From a virus: a stretch of DNA of 38,638 nt. The DNA lies in IMG/VR virus record IMGVR_UViG_3300030116_004138, positions 1-38,638 of that record, one strand, 5' to 3'. The notes below the pieces were generated by a model. That model was not told the DNA's origin, ran no database searches, and was given only the letters and a program-made list of their open reading frames with translations. Position 1 is the first letter of the stretch, and the number at the start of each line of letters is the position of its first letter. A program made the position numbers and the translations under genes. Positions 1 through 6,497 of this stretch are shown here, piece by piece.

Positions 1-2
1 GT

Positions 3-75
3 GAGTGGTGATTGAAGATCGAGACTCTCCTCCCCCTTAACAGGGAGAGTCGAGATCAAGATCATCAAACCACTC
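3..75. repeat. Long imperfect inverted repeat (large hairpin)
   Basis: GAGTGGT (3-9) pairs with ACCACTC (69-75), GATC (17-20) with GATC (54-57), and GACTCTCC (23-30) with GGAGAGTC (44-51). The apical loop is 31-43. Between the two inner stems, GA (21-22) faces GA (52-53), which in RNA would be a tandem G.A mismatch. No U-run follows on either strand, so it does not look like a simple terminator. Confidence 0.6.
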
Positions 76-90
76 ATCCAGGTCTCATTA

Positions 91-102
91 TACCGATCGG
101 TA
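91..102. repeat. 12-bp perfect palindrome
   Basis: TACCGATCGGTA is a perfect palindrome in the non-coding terminal region. It could be a protein-binding site or part of a terminus-processing site; the sequence alone does not decide. Confidence 0.4.
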
Positions 103-202
103 CAGGTCAGAAGTGTATCAGGCTGAACATGGTGTGGTCAGATCACAGTGGTTGCAGCGGTTATCAGCCCTGCTTATCACTCTATTAGTGTTGCTTATCA
201 GC

Positions 203-231
203 TGAGATCCATTGGTATGACTGGGATCTCA
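203..231. repeat. 8-bp inverted repeat
   Basis: TGAGATCC (203-210) and GGATCTCA (224-231) are perfect inverted copies around a 13-base loop. Confidence 0.4.
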
Positions 232-364
232 AAGGGAAGTCGCGACAGATCGCGTGAGATGCACGCATCCGTTACGCATGTGTTCCAACTACCGCGCGCC
301 TGCGCCTGCACCCGCGAAAACCGAGTCGCGTCCGCACGCCTGTTGATCGTGCGTGGAGCTTTGA

Positions 365-379
365 CCCCCCTACGGGGGG
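365..379. terminator. GC-only hairpin, possible terminator
   Basis: Six C (365-370), the loop TAC, then six G (374-379) make a strong hairpin about 50 bases past the thyX stop. On the plus strand it is followed by ATTTTG, on the minus strand by TCAAAG. The minus-strand transcripts that reach it therefore lack a good U-run, and a terminator role is only possible. Confidence 0.35.
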
Positions 380-391
380 ATTTTGCGCCCT

Positions 392-424
392 GCCTATAAC
401 GTATATAGGCTTCAGAAATTTCTG
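392..424. repeat. Two adjacent inverted repeats abutting the thyX stop
   Basis: GCCTATA (392-398) pairs with TATAGGC (404-410) around a 5-base loop. It is followed at once by the perfect 12-bp palindrome CAGAAATTTCTG (413-424), which ends one base before the thyX stop codon (425-427). Minus-strand transcripts leaving thyX would fold here. This may protect a 3' end or be part of terminus structure. Confidence 0.4.
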
Positions 425-1054
425 TCAGGATTCAAGGGCTGCATAGACCTCAGGAAAACACTTAAAAATAAGTTTTTTACATTCATCAGCGATCATTCTG
501 TGTTCAAGCTGTGTTCCATTGCTGCAACGAAGCTCACAATAATGAATCCAAGACCTCAAAGTACCATTCATGTACAATTTAGTCGGAGCTGACAGAGGTA
601 AGACCTCACGAGCACATTCTTTAGCAATACCAGCCTTCAACATCTCATTATAGAGATGATAAGACATGTCATAAACTTGCTTAGCTTTAATTTGAAACTC
701 TTGAGCAACATAAGGGTTAACATCATCAATACTAGACTGTCTATTAGTCAAGTCTTGACGACGTACAGCAAGTGTATCCGGCATTTCAGTTACACCAGCA
801 TAACGCTGTGAGAACTCTTGGAAGCTAAAGCTACGATGACGGAGGATCTGTGCTGCAATACTACGAGTGGTAGTAATTTCTACGCACATGTTCACCATTT
901 CAAAAGGTGACCAGTGTTTATGTTTGATGAGATATTTAATCAGCCTTGCACTGGTCTCAGTGTTGTTCTGATTATTAGGGTTAGACACTCTAGCCATATA
1001 GGAGATTAGGTTATCTCCATCGGGGGAAGCATGGACTAGCTCTACTGAATACAT
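425..1054 (-). CDS. thyX: Flavin-dependent thymidylate synthase ThyX
   Basis: Converts dUMP to dTMP with methylene-tetrahydrofolate as methyl donor and FAD/NAD(P)H as reductant, supplying thymidine for phage DNA. The 209-aa product has the ThyX signature RHRX7S exactly: R72, H73, R74 and S82, followed by QRY. A C-terminal segment with NGTQLEHR matches the substrate-binding end of the family. Length is usual for ThyX. The ATG start sits about 200 bases from the terminase gene and has no clear Shine-Dalgarno. Two direct repeats upstream (1089-1125) may be its own regulatory sites. It is the last gene before the non-coding terminal region and far from the ribonucleotide reductase genes with which it cooperates, which suggests separate acquisition. 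Confidence 0.95.
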   Translation of the reverse strand: MYSVELVHASPDGDNLISYMARVSNPNNQNNTETSARLIKYLIKHKHWSPFEMVNMCVEITTTRSIAAQILRHRSFSFQEFSQRYAGVTEMPDTLAVRRQDLTNRQSSIDDVNPYVAQEFQIKAKQVYDMSYHLYNEMLKAGIAKECAREVLPLSAPTKLYMNGTLRSWIHYCELRCSNGTQLEHRMIADECKKLIFKCFPEVYAALES

Positions 1055-1088
1055 TAACTAACGGTGGTACTACAAGAATTGATTACTG

Positions 1089-1125
1089 TGTTCCAGTACA
1101 AATAAAAAAGAATTTGTTCCAGTAC
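1089..1125. repeat. Direct repeat pair upstream of thyX
   Basis: TGTTCCAGTAC occurs twice (1089-1099 and 1115-1125), 26 bases apart and centred about 50 bases upstream of the thyX start (read as GTACTGGAACA on the coding strand). A second weaker pair, GGTGGTACT, flanks them. The spacing of about two and a half helical turns suits a repeated protein-binding site or promoter element; no known consensus is recognised. Confidence 0.45.
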
Positions 1126-1178
1126 TCGAGAAATCAATAAGATGTTGTCTTTGTTTTAGGTGGTACTTACTGCTTCAT

Positions 1179-1194
1179 GTTTCATCCATGAAAC
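1179..1194. repeat. 7-bp inverted repeat with 2-base centre
   Basis: GTTTCAT, CC, ATGAAAC: near-perfect dyad symmetry between the terminase terminator and the thyX upstream repeats. It is AT-rich and operator-like; function unknown. Confidence 0.4.
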
Positions 1195-1200
1195 AGTAAA

Positions 1201-1216
1201 GGGGACCGAAGTCCCC
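1201..1216 (-). terminator. Hairpin terminator after the large terminase gene
   Basis: On the coding strand GGGGAC, the stable TTCG tetraloop, then GTCCCC, followed by TTTACTG. The stem is perfect (6 bp). The U-run is short, so termination may be partial and thyX could still be reached by read-through. It lies about 45 bases past the terL stop. Confidence 0.6.
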
Positions 1217-1218
1217 AT

Positions 1219-1245
1219 TACAGGGAGTCCACCCTTCTCCCTGTA
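1219..1245. repeat. 9-bp inverted repeat just past terL
   Basis: TACAGGGAG (1219-1227) pairs with CTCCCTGTA (1237-1245) around a 9-base loop. With the neighbouring terminator it gives two consecutive stem-loops right after the terL stop codon, which could stabilise or trim the mRNA 3' end. Confidence 0.45.
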
Positions 1246-1261
1246 TACATCAGGGCTTGGG

Positions 1262-2992
1262 TTAAACCCAGGTGGGGACTGAGTTGTTGTCTTTACCTCT
1301 AGCCTGCTGTCTTTGTTCCATATTCATGTTAAATACGAGGTGATCAGCGAAGCAATCGAGGTCATCTTCCCAGTGTTCAATGAGATCATTCCAGTCTTGA
1401 CGTTTACGGTTAATGATTTCTTCTTGAGCTGAGATAGAGAGGATGTCTGTGAAGTATTTAACACCTTGAGCCAAGGCATCAATACGGTCATCATGTCTGA
1501 CTGCACCTTTTTCACGACACATGCGGCTCATTTGGTAGAAGAGCATGTATTGGAGTCTTTTTTCAGGTGCTGTGTCTGGGTTAGACTTATAGTCCCAATC
1601 AATTACTGATTTATCTATAACAAGCCGGTGTTGATTAAGTACAGGCTCAAGTGTGTCAATGATCCTGTCTTCTTTACGTACGTTAGCTCGTGTTTCTTCA
1701 ACGTTAATTGCTTGTTTGGTTTGTTTAAGGTGTTTTTTAAAGAGTTCAGCAACGATACCATCACCAAAGTTAGATTCAATAAGGAGTGTTTTGGTGTCGT
1801 ATTTTCTGCAGCCTTTTAGAATGTCCAGGAGCGTGTTGTCTGAGTATCCGTCTCTGTAAGCACGCATTTCGTGCAAGTACAGGATACCGTTACGTTGCGA
1901 GAGATAAGCTGCGACTGTTTCATCTGAGCCACGACCCGACGGGTCAACCGAGCAGACTGTGTCGTCGTAAGGATCCCAGTTTCCTTGGAGCTGCATTGGA
2001 CTGTAGAAATAATCTCCAGGTAATCCGACAGTCGGTAATTCCTTGAGGCAGTTTCGTGGGTCTGAGCACCAGATGATTGATTCAGGAGCAGACTTAGGAT
2101 TAACAGAGGTGACGACAAGGTCAGCCATTTTAAGGGGGAATTTCTCTGCGTCAGACAAGCTGGTATCCAGCATGAACTGAAGCATGAAATTTGAGCGTCC
2201 CATAGACGCTTCACGTTCGATAAGATCTTCATCACTAAATCGATCTGGGTCAGTTACATCCCACGACTGAGCACCGTTATCAATCTGTTCTTGCAGCTGA
2301 GGGGCTATAAGACCCTCGTAATTAGTCATTGACCGTGGGACACGTGCAGGCCAAATAAGAGGCCTATAAGAGCGTTCTGCGAGCTTCTTATAGATAGTAA
2401 AAGTAGTCTGGGGAGTACCCAGGTACATGATGCGGGAGTCTTCTTTAGGAGTAAGGATAGACTCAGCTTCTGTACAGAGTTGCAGGAGCTTTTCACGCAT
2501 CATTTCAGTCATTGAGTTACCAGGAACTTCAACGTCGTCGAGAATCATTAAATCTGCGCGGCTTCCGGTGAGCTGACCAGTGATACCCACCGACTTGACG
2601 CTTGGCGCTTGGCTTGGAGAACAAAGGACGTCGAAGCTGATGCGACTCCAGCGTGCATCGTCCGACTTGGGTCTGAGATGAGAAAGCCATGGTGTTTCAA
2701 TGATTAGTTTTTGTAGGAAGATGGACATGTTGTCGGCTCTCTCTTTAGAGGCCGAAATAATCATGATCTTTTTTTCTGAGTTATTGAAAAGCGTCCACAG
2801 AACGAAGGCTCCAGTAATCCATGATTTTCCAACACCACGGAAAGCTTGAATCTGAAGACGTTTAGGTCCATGCTGAAGATAGTCTGCGATTGCATATTGA
2901 GCGCGTGTTGGTTCTGGGAGATCAAGCTGCTTCCACAGTGCTTGTAGAAACAGCTTAAAATCGTCCTGTAAGGCGGTTAAAACATCTTGCAT
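1262..2992 (-). CDS. terL: Terminase large subunit (T7 gp19-like DNA maturase B)
   Basis: Packaging motor ATPase and nuclease that cuts concatemers and drives DNA into the prohead. The 576-aa protein has a Walker A at residues 51-58 (FRGVGKSW), a Walker B ending in D152-D153, and a C-terminal RNase H-like nuclease. That nuclease has candidate metal ligands D350 (in VDPSGRGSDET), E406 (in LIESNFGD) and D502 (in HDDRIDA), all typical of the gp19 family. Length matches T7 gp19. The small subunit gene lies about 2.2 kb upstream, separated by four other ORFs instead of the short T7 18.5/18.7 spacer. No start alternative is needed: ATG at 2992, about 30 bases after the preceding stop. Confidence 0.95.
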   Translation of the reverse strand: MQDVLTALQDDFKLFLQALWKQLDLPEPTRAQYAIADYLQHGPKRLQIQAFRGVGKSWITGAFVLWTLFNNSEKKIMIISASKERADNMSIFLQKLIIETPWLSHLRPKSDDARWSRISFDVLCSPSQAPSVKSVGITGQLTGSRADLMILDDVEVPGNSMTEMMREKLLQLCTEAESILTPKEDSRIMYLGTPQTTFTIYKKLAERSYRPLIWPARVPRSMTNYEGLIAPQLQEQIDNGAQSWDVTDPDRFSDEDLIEREASMGRSNFMLQFMLDTSLSDAEKFPLKMADLVVTSVNPKSAPESIIWCSDPRNCLKELPTVGLPGDYFYSPMQLQGNWDPYDDTVCSVDPSGRGSDETVAAYLSQRNGILYLHEMRAYRDGYSDNTLLDILKGCRKYDTKTLLIESNFGDGIVAELFKKHLKQTKQAINVEETRANVRKEDRIIDTLEPVLNQHRLVIDKSVIDWDYKSNPDTAPEKRLQYMLFYQMSRMCREKGAVRHDDRIDALAQGVKYFTDILSISAQEEIINRKRQDWNDLIEHWEDDLDCFADHLVFNMNMEQRQQARGKDNNSVPTWV

Positions 2993-3024
2993 ATGTATAG
3001 GTATTGTGGTGGAATAGCAACGTG

Positions 3025-4032
3025 TTATTTACCGACAACTACGTAGATAGCTTTACCAGCTTGATAAAGTAAACGAGCATTCCGTGCAATTTCAAGCATT
3101 TTGGCCATCTGTACAAAACCTTCCTGACCATTACCGTTGCCACTATGTCCATTTGAAGGTGGACCTTTGGTATCATCAACAGTAGTTTCAACTAGATCAT
3201 ATTCACCGTTAGTGCCGTTTGAACCATTAGTCCCGTTAGCCTCCATAACCATAGGAGGTGTATAAGGAGTTGAAGGAGCAGTAACAGTTGCACCTGGTTG
3301 TACAGAGGTATCAAAACCGGGTAGAGGGTTGGGTTTATATTTTATTGAAACCCCACCTGCTGTTGATTGGACACTAGGTTGTGCCGGATAAACAGGGAAC
3401 CTAGTATTAGTCATGCCTAATTCATGAGCAACGACAAACGGAAGTCCACTGACGACAAGGTCAATATCCATGTCAGGCTCAACATCAAAGCCTGGTTGAT
3501 TACTACGGTGCTGGTGTTGGTTGTAGTATTTACGAGGTATTACACGTAAATATCCAGTAACTTCGTTAATGTCAACGACATATTTATCACCATATGTTGC
3601 ACGAACTTTGCTTTCTACAGTATCCTTAAAGTTTTTAAAAATGGGATCGGAAACTGAGTCAAGATCATCACCTATACCGCCAGAAGCAATGCCCTCTGCA
3701 TGTTCACCAATAGATGGTTTGTCACCGTGCACATATCTGTGTTCAGTTGATTGGCTTTGCTCGCGTGCTTGTGCACGGATCTGAGCAGCATTAGCTCTGG
3801 CTGCGTCAGTCGTGTACATGCGTTCACCACGCGCACGTCTATTACTTTGACCACTACGGTCACCTGTTCGTGGCTTCCAGCTACCACCTTTTTCTAAACT
3901 TTGACCCCTAGTAACTTTACCGGAAGGTTTACCAAGTTCTTTTTCTAAAGTTGCTCTATCAAGTGGTCTACCAGCTTGTTTTTGTAATTCATTAGCTTGC
4001 CTAGACCACTCTTGAGGAGTGAGTTGAGGCAT
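3025..4032 (-). CDS. Hypothetical protein, low-complexity, unknown function
   Basis: I do not recognise this 335-aa protein. The N-terminal 100 residues are polar and basic (Gln/Arg-rich). Residues from about 125 to 175 look like a folded alpha/beta segment (SDPIFKNFKDTVE, then DINEVTGYLRVIPRKYY). The following stretch is Pro/Thr-rich with an Asn-Gly-Thr/Ser repeat (GTNGSNGTNG) near residue 268. The last 30 residues form a short helix with many Ala and aliphatics. Its ATG immediately follows the U-run of a terminator-like hairpin (4033-4060) whose 3' arm is the only purine-rich ribosome-site candidate. It sits between the terminase subunits, so a packaging or virion role is possible but not shown. 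Confidence 0.8.
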   Translation of the reverse strand: MPQLTPQEWSRQANELQKQAGRPLDRATLEKELGKPSGKVTRGQSLEKGGSWKPRTGDRSGQSNRRARGERMYTTDAARANAAQIRAQAREQSQSTEHRYVHGDKPSIGEHAEGIASGGIGDDLDSVSDPIFKNFKDTVESKVRATYGDKYVVDINEVTGYLRVIPRKYYNQHQHRSNQPGFDVEPDMDIDLVVSGLPFVVAHELGMTNTRFPVYPAQPSVQSTAGGVSIKYKPNPLPGFDTSVQPGATVTAPSTPYTPPMVMEANGTNGSNGTNGEYDLVETTVDDTKGPPSNGHSGNGNGQEGFVQMAKMLEIARNARLLYQAGKAIYVVVGK

Positions 4033-4060
4033 AAAAAAAACCGCCCCTTGCGGAGCGGCG
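4033..4060 (-). terminator. Rho-independent terminator / possible attenuator
   Basis: On the minus strand CCGCTCC, the tetraloop GCAA, GGGGCGG, then eight T, then ATG of the next gene. The 7-bp stem has one G-U pair and ends directly in the U-run, a classic intrinsic terminator. The start codon at 4032 follows with no gap, so the AAGGGG in the 3' arm (11 bases before ATG) is the only visible Shine-Dalgarno. Termination and translation start therefore share sequence. Confidence 0.75.
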
Positions 4061-4082
4061 TATACTTATGTGGACAGGTTTG

Positions 4083-4637
4083 TTATGCGGCGGTTGGACG
4101 ATTACCTTTTACTTCCTTAGCCCGTTTTTTCTTCAGGCGTTCAAGACGAGCACGTGCTTGTCGGACAGCATTTTGCATTGCACCTTTTTTGTCCTTATGT
4201 GCTGCAATGAATGCCTTAACACCTTCAATTTCTTTGACCGTAGTTGGCCGATTGTCTGTTTTAGGCTTTTTACTTTGAACTGGTTTAGTACCAGCAGCTT
4301 TTGGCTTAGTTGTTGGTCGTCCAGTACCTACATAGGCTGCACCGGTTCTACCCCCACCTTGTTTGATAGCGAGGCCACCGCGTGCACGGTCTTTCTTCAA
4401 TTGCGCCCTGTCTTTGTCTTCCTGAGCTAACCTTTTACGTGCTTGTGCTTCAGTCTCAGGGAAAAGGCGCTTTTCCTTTGCTGCAGCCGTTTCAGATCCA
4501 CGGCGGCGAAGACTACGAAGAAGTTCTCTACGTTTTGATTGCCGTGTTTGGCGTCTTGGAGTTGTTGTACGCGCTGATCGCTGTTCACGAATTTTGCGAA
4601 GACGCTCTCTACGTTTTGATGCTGATTCTCGTGCCAT
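4083..4637 (-). CDS. Very basic hypothetical protein
   Basis: A 184-aa protein, about one third Arg/Lys, not recognised. Residues 1-50 are an Arg-rich helix-like block (ASKRRERLRKIREQR and similar). The middle (about 85-135) is Gly/Pro/Lys/Thr-rich and probably disordered. The C-terminal 45 residues look helical (IEGVKAFIAAHKDKK, then ARARLERLKKKR). Such composition suggests nucleic-acid binding, for instance with packaged or replicating DNA, but no domain supports this. It begins 2 bases after the HNH gene stop and shares the strand of all neighbours, the main reason to prefer it over plus-strand frames across the same bases. Confidence 0.7.
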   Translation of the reverse strand: MARESASKRRERLRKIREQRSARTTTPRRQTRQSKRRELLRSLRRRGSETAAAKEKRLFPETEAQARKRLAQEDKDRAQLKKDRARGGLAIKQGGGRTGAAYVGTGRPTTKPKAAGTKPVQSKKPKTDNRPTTVKEIEGVKAFIAAHKDKKGAMQNAVRQARARLERLKKKRAKEVKGNRPTAA

Positions 4638-4639
4638 TA

Positions 4640-4969
4640 TTAGTTAATGTGTGATAAAATAAGTCCTTCTCTAAGAAGATTTTGTCCGAAGCGTTCTCTC
4701 ATCCATGAACGCCAATGGGTACTTCCTTTGTCCTGATTGCATGGGGTACAGGCTGGAACAACGTTTGATGTAATATCTTCCCCACCAAGGCAGCGAGGAT
4801 GAACATGATCCAGTGTGAGTTCGTGTAATTCATAAGTTTTTCCGCAATAAACACATGTGCATCCAAAGTGCTCTTTGATGCTGCGCCTCCAAAGGCGCTT
4901 AGCTTCTGGAGACGTCATGGTTATTAGGTTGTAAAGATAATGATCAGGAGTTGGAAGCAAGGGGGTCAT
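4640..4969 (-). CDS. HNH endonuclease
   Basis: A 109-aa HNH nuclease. It shows a zinc ribbon with C39-x2-C42 and C74-x2-C77 around the core D54-H55, then GGxD, N69 and a final N78-x-D-K-G. This is the McrA-type HNH layout that nicks or cuts double-stranded DNA. Its ATG overlaps the stop of the upstream basic ORF (ATGA), indicating translational coupling. It lies between the two terminase genes. HNH proteins next to terminases assist packaging in some tailed phages, while free-standing HNH proteins can also be homing endonucleases. The sequence does not decide between these. Confidence 0.88.
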   Translation of the reverse strand: MTPLLPTPDHYLYNLITMTSPEAKRLWRRSIKEHFGCTCVYCGKTYELHELTLDHVHPRCLGGEDITSNVVPACTPCNQDKGSTHWRSWMRERFGQNLLREGLILSHIN

Positions 4970-5223
4970 GCAGATCTAGGCTTTCTTCGTTCGGTTCCAC
5001 GATTGCGACTTGCAATCATCAGGCGTGTTCTATTAGTTCTAGGGATGTGAGCATTGTCTTTGCCATCACCCTTGTAGCCTGTGCCGTTACGTTTAGTTTT
5101 CCTATCTGCTTTATTAGCCGCAACACGGATCTTTCGTCCGTACTGGGATCTGTTATATGCTTTTTGTTGGGACTTATGGTTCCCGTTGGCGTATTTAGGT
5201 CCACTAAAGCGCTGCTTTACCAT
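4966..5223 (-). CDS. Small basic hypothetical protein
   Basis: 85 aa, rich in Lys, Arg, Asn and Gly, with no hydrophobic core typical of a globular enzyme; not recognised. Its ATG lies 20 bases inside the terS 3' end, and its stop overlaps the HNH start as ATGA. It is thus embedded in a coupled terS - basic protein - HNH series. This arrangement is the main evidence that it is translated. Possible nucleic-acid or prohead binding is only a guess from charge. Confidence 0.6.
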   Translation of the reverse strand: MVKQRFSGPKYANGNHKSQQKAYNRSQYGRKIRVAANKADRKTKRNGTGYKGDGKDNAHIPRTNRTRLMIASRNRGTERRKPRSA

Positions 5224-5455
5224 ACAGCCTCCGATGAACCATTTCAGGATCGACCTCAGGCATAACTGCAGCTAACTTTGACAGTGGATTGCCTTCAAAG
5301 GCCACACCACTGATATCATTAGTTTTCAGCCAGTCACACGCTGCTTTTAGGTCTTGAGTTGTTGCTTCACCGGATTTAATCCGAGCAAGAAACTCCGTTG
5401 TGATTAAATTATGCAGTTCATTGAACTGATCTTCTGTTGCCTTTTTCTTAGCCAT
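5204..5455 (-). CDS. terS: Terminase small subunit (DNA maturase A)
   Basis: 83 aa, the usual size of the gp18-type small subunit. The protein is mostly helical. It begins with a Lys-rich segment, followed by ATEDQFNELHNLITTEFLARI and a segment around DLKAACDWLKTNDISG, then a C-terminal MPEVDPEMVHRRLYG. This matches what I remember of small terminases of marine cyanopodoviruses. It recognises concatemeric DNA and recruits the large subunit. It overlaps the upstream 84-aa ORF by 8 bases and the downstream basic ORF by 20. Confidence 0.78.
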   Translation of the reverse strand: MAKKKATEDQFNELHNLITTEFLARIKSGEATTQDLKAACDWLKTNDISGVAFEGNPLSKLAAVMPEVDPEMVHRRLYGKAAL

Positions 5456-5702
5456 TCCTAAGAACTATTTGATCAAGTTTATTTTCAATACGTACCATGT
5501 GATCTTCCATGCGGGCGACCATAGTTGCTAGATCACTTTTAGATACATAATCTTGAGCAACACCCAGTTCAACCCCATCTATACGACGATCTAAACCGCT
5601 AATGCGGTCATGGACGTTATTGATTCGTTGATGTAGTCGGTTGTTGAGTGCTGCTCCTGCTGTCACTGTTGCTATTGCTAGCGTCACTATTGCTTCTAGC
5701 AT
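5448..5702 (-). CDS. Small membrane-anchored coiled-coil protein
   Basis: 84 aa. Residues 2-20 are hydrophobic (EAIVTLAIATVTAGAALNN), followed by a long charged helical stretch with heptad-like spacing (RISGLDRRIDGVELGV, then MEDHMVRIENKLDQIV). This fits a type II anchored coiled coil. Similar small proteins are common in cyanophages without known function. The position just before terS, where T7 carries its holin and spanin genes (17.5, 18.5), makes a lysis role (holin- or spanin-like) a fair hypothesis. It starts inside the 3' end of the upstream secreted-protein gene (86-base overlap). Confidence 0.75.
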   Translation of the reverse strand: MLEAIVTLAIATVTAGAALNNRLHQRINNVHDRISGLDRRIDGVELGVAQDYVSKSDLATMVARMEDHMVRIENKLDQIVLRNG

Positions 5703-6258
5703 TTGTAATTGAAACGATTGGAACTATGTCGTGACAGAGGACTTCAACACGACTACCTGGCCTAAAGGTGAAGCCAGCCGACATGATTTCAGTACATTTG
5801 AGTGCACGAACCATCTCGTAATTTAAGCGCATCTTTTGTTCATGGCGTCTAGCAATTTGTTTGCACTGTTCAATCATTCCTCCATCCAATGGGATCATAA
5901 AATTGAGCTGCATACCATAGTTATTAGAACGCACATATCCATCAGATTCGTGTGGGATAGTGTCGTTACCCATATAAAATGGGCTAAACGTCATTGTTGA
6001 TCCATTACAAGAACTATTTGGACCAAATACTTGTCTACTTGGTGCACCATTGTTCTGAAATTGCACGGCCTGATTGGTCACATTGCCAGTTGCAGCCGCT
6101 ACAGGGTTTGATGTATTTTGTACTTCAGGTTCTGCAAATGCAGGTGTTACTGCGAGAAGATAGAGAGTGAAGTAGTAGTAGACGTTTGGTCTATGCTTTC
6201 TGTAATGTCTGTTGTTTCTACTACACCTGCTGACCTTGTCGTTATTTCTAATGACCAA
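5617..6258 (-). CDS. Putative secreted cyanophage protein, start uncertain
   Basis: The conserved part starts at a signal-peptide-like hydrophobic stretch (YFTLYLLAVTPAFA, cleavage after AFA) at about position 6180, followed by EPEVQNTSNPVAAATGNVTNQ. The mature domain has four Cys and a Ser/Asn/Thr-rich tail. I recognise it as a protein common in marine cyanophages, with no known function. No ATG, GTG or TTG lies just before the signal peptide. In-frame options are TTG at 6258 (used here, giving an Arg-rich 25-residue leader) or ATG at 6339. Both overlap the upstream gene (6147-6497) in another frame, so initiation may depend on coupling or an unusual codon. Confidence 0.7.
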   Translation of the reverse strand: MVIRNNDKVSRCSRNNRHYRKHRPNVYYYFTLYLLAVTPAFAEPEVQNTSNPVAAATGNVTNQAVQFQNNGAPSRQVFGPNSSCNGSTMTFSPFYMGNDTIPHESDGYVRSNNYGMQLNFMIPLDGGMIEQCKQIARRHEQKMRLNYEMVRALKCTEIMSAGFTFRPGSRVEVLCHDIVPIVSITNARSNSDASNSNSDSRSSTQQPTTSTNQ

Positions 6259-6497
6259 GGATCTCCAGCTGTAGTTACGGAAAATGTTGTACCGCTCCCA
6301 GCAACATCTGCGCTGGGTGTAATGTTTGAACCACTCCATGATGAATAATCACCACCATAGACTTCAGTTTCAATAGTACGTTCAATCTCAGTCGTGGTGG
6401 TGGTAGTAGACTGCATTGACCCCTGGGTAAACTGAGGGGTGACAGTTTGTGCTGATGCAGGCAAAGCCAACAGCAACATCAAAAGGAGTTTTTTCAT
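6147..6497 (-). CDS. Putative secreted cyanophage protein
   Basis: 116 aa with a clear signal peptide (MKKLLLMLLLALPASAQ, cleavage after SAQ or ASA). It is followed by a Thr/Ser-rich beta-type domain with a run of Thr, TEIERTIETEVYGGDYSSWSG and a conserved-looking C-terminus (TSLSIFSQ). It usually occurs in cyanophages next to the PEVQNTSNPVAAATGNVTNQ-type protein, as here; the function is not known. The ATG at 6497 overlaps the stop of the upstream 58-aa gene (ATGA), which is why I chose it over upstream in-frame codons. The pair is exported and may act in the periplasm or on the outer membrane. Confidence 0.8.
   Translation of the reverse strand: MKKLLLMLLLALPASAQTVTPQFTQGSMQSTTTTTTEIERTIETEVYGGDYSSWSGSNITPSADVAGSGTTFSVTTAGDPWSLEITTRSAGVVETTDITESIDQTSTTTSLSIFSQ

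Larger units (their letters stand above)
1..424. other. Structured non-coding terminal region
   Basis: No convincing gene lies here. An 83-codon open frame on the plus strand (148-399) has no ribosome site, no recognisable product and opposes every other gene. The stretch is dense in inverted repeats (listed separately) and contains a short direct repeat of GCTTATCA (172-179 and 193-200). From about 240 to 380 it becomes clearly GC- and CG-richer than the rest of the window. It lies downstream of the last late genes (terminase, thyX), where T7-like genomes carry their terminal repeat or concatemer junction. That role is inference: the other genome end is not in the window. Confidence 0.55.

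Noticed and set aside
148-399. 83-codon plus-strand ORF in the terminal region
   Set aside because: No ribosome site, odd composition from the GC-rich stretch, runs against every other gene and covers inverted repeats; no family resemblance.
4068-4654. Plus-strand ORFs opposite the basic 184-aa gene
   Set aside because: Antisense to genes consistent with the strand and spacing of neighbours; products look random and Cys/Phe-rich.
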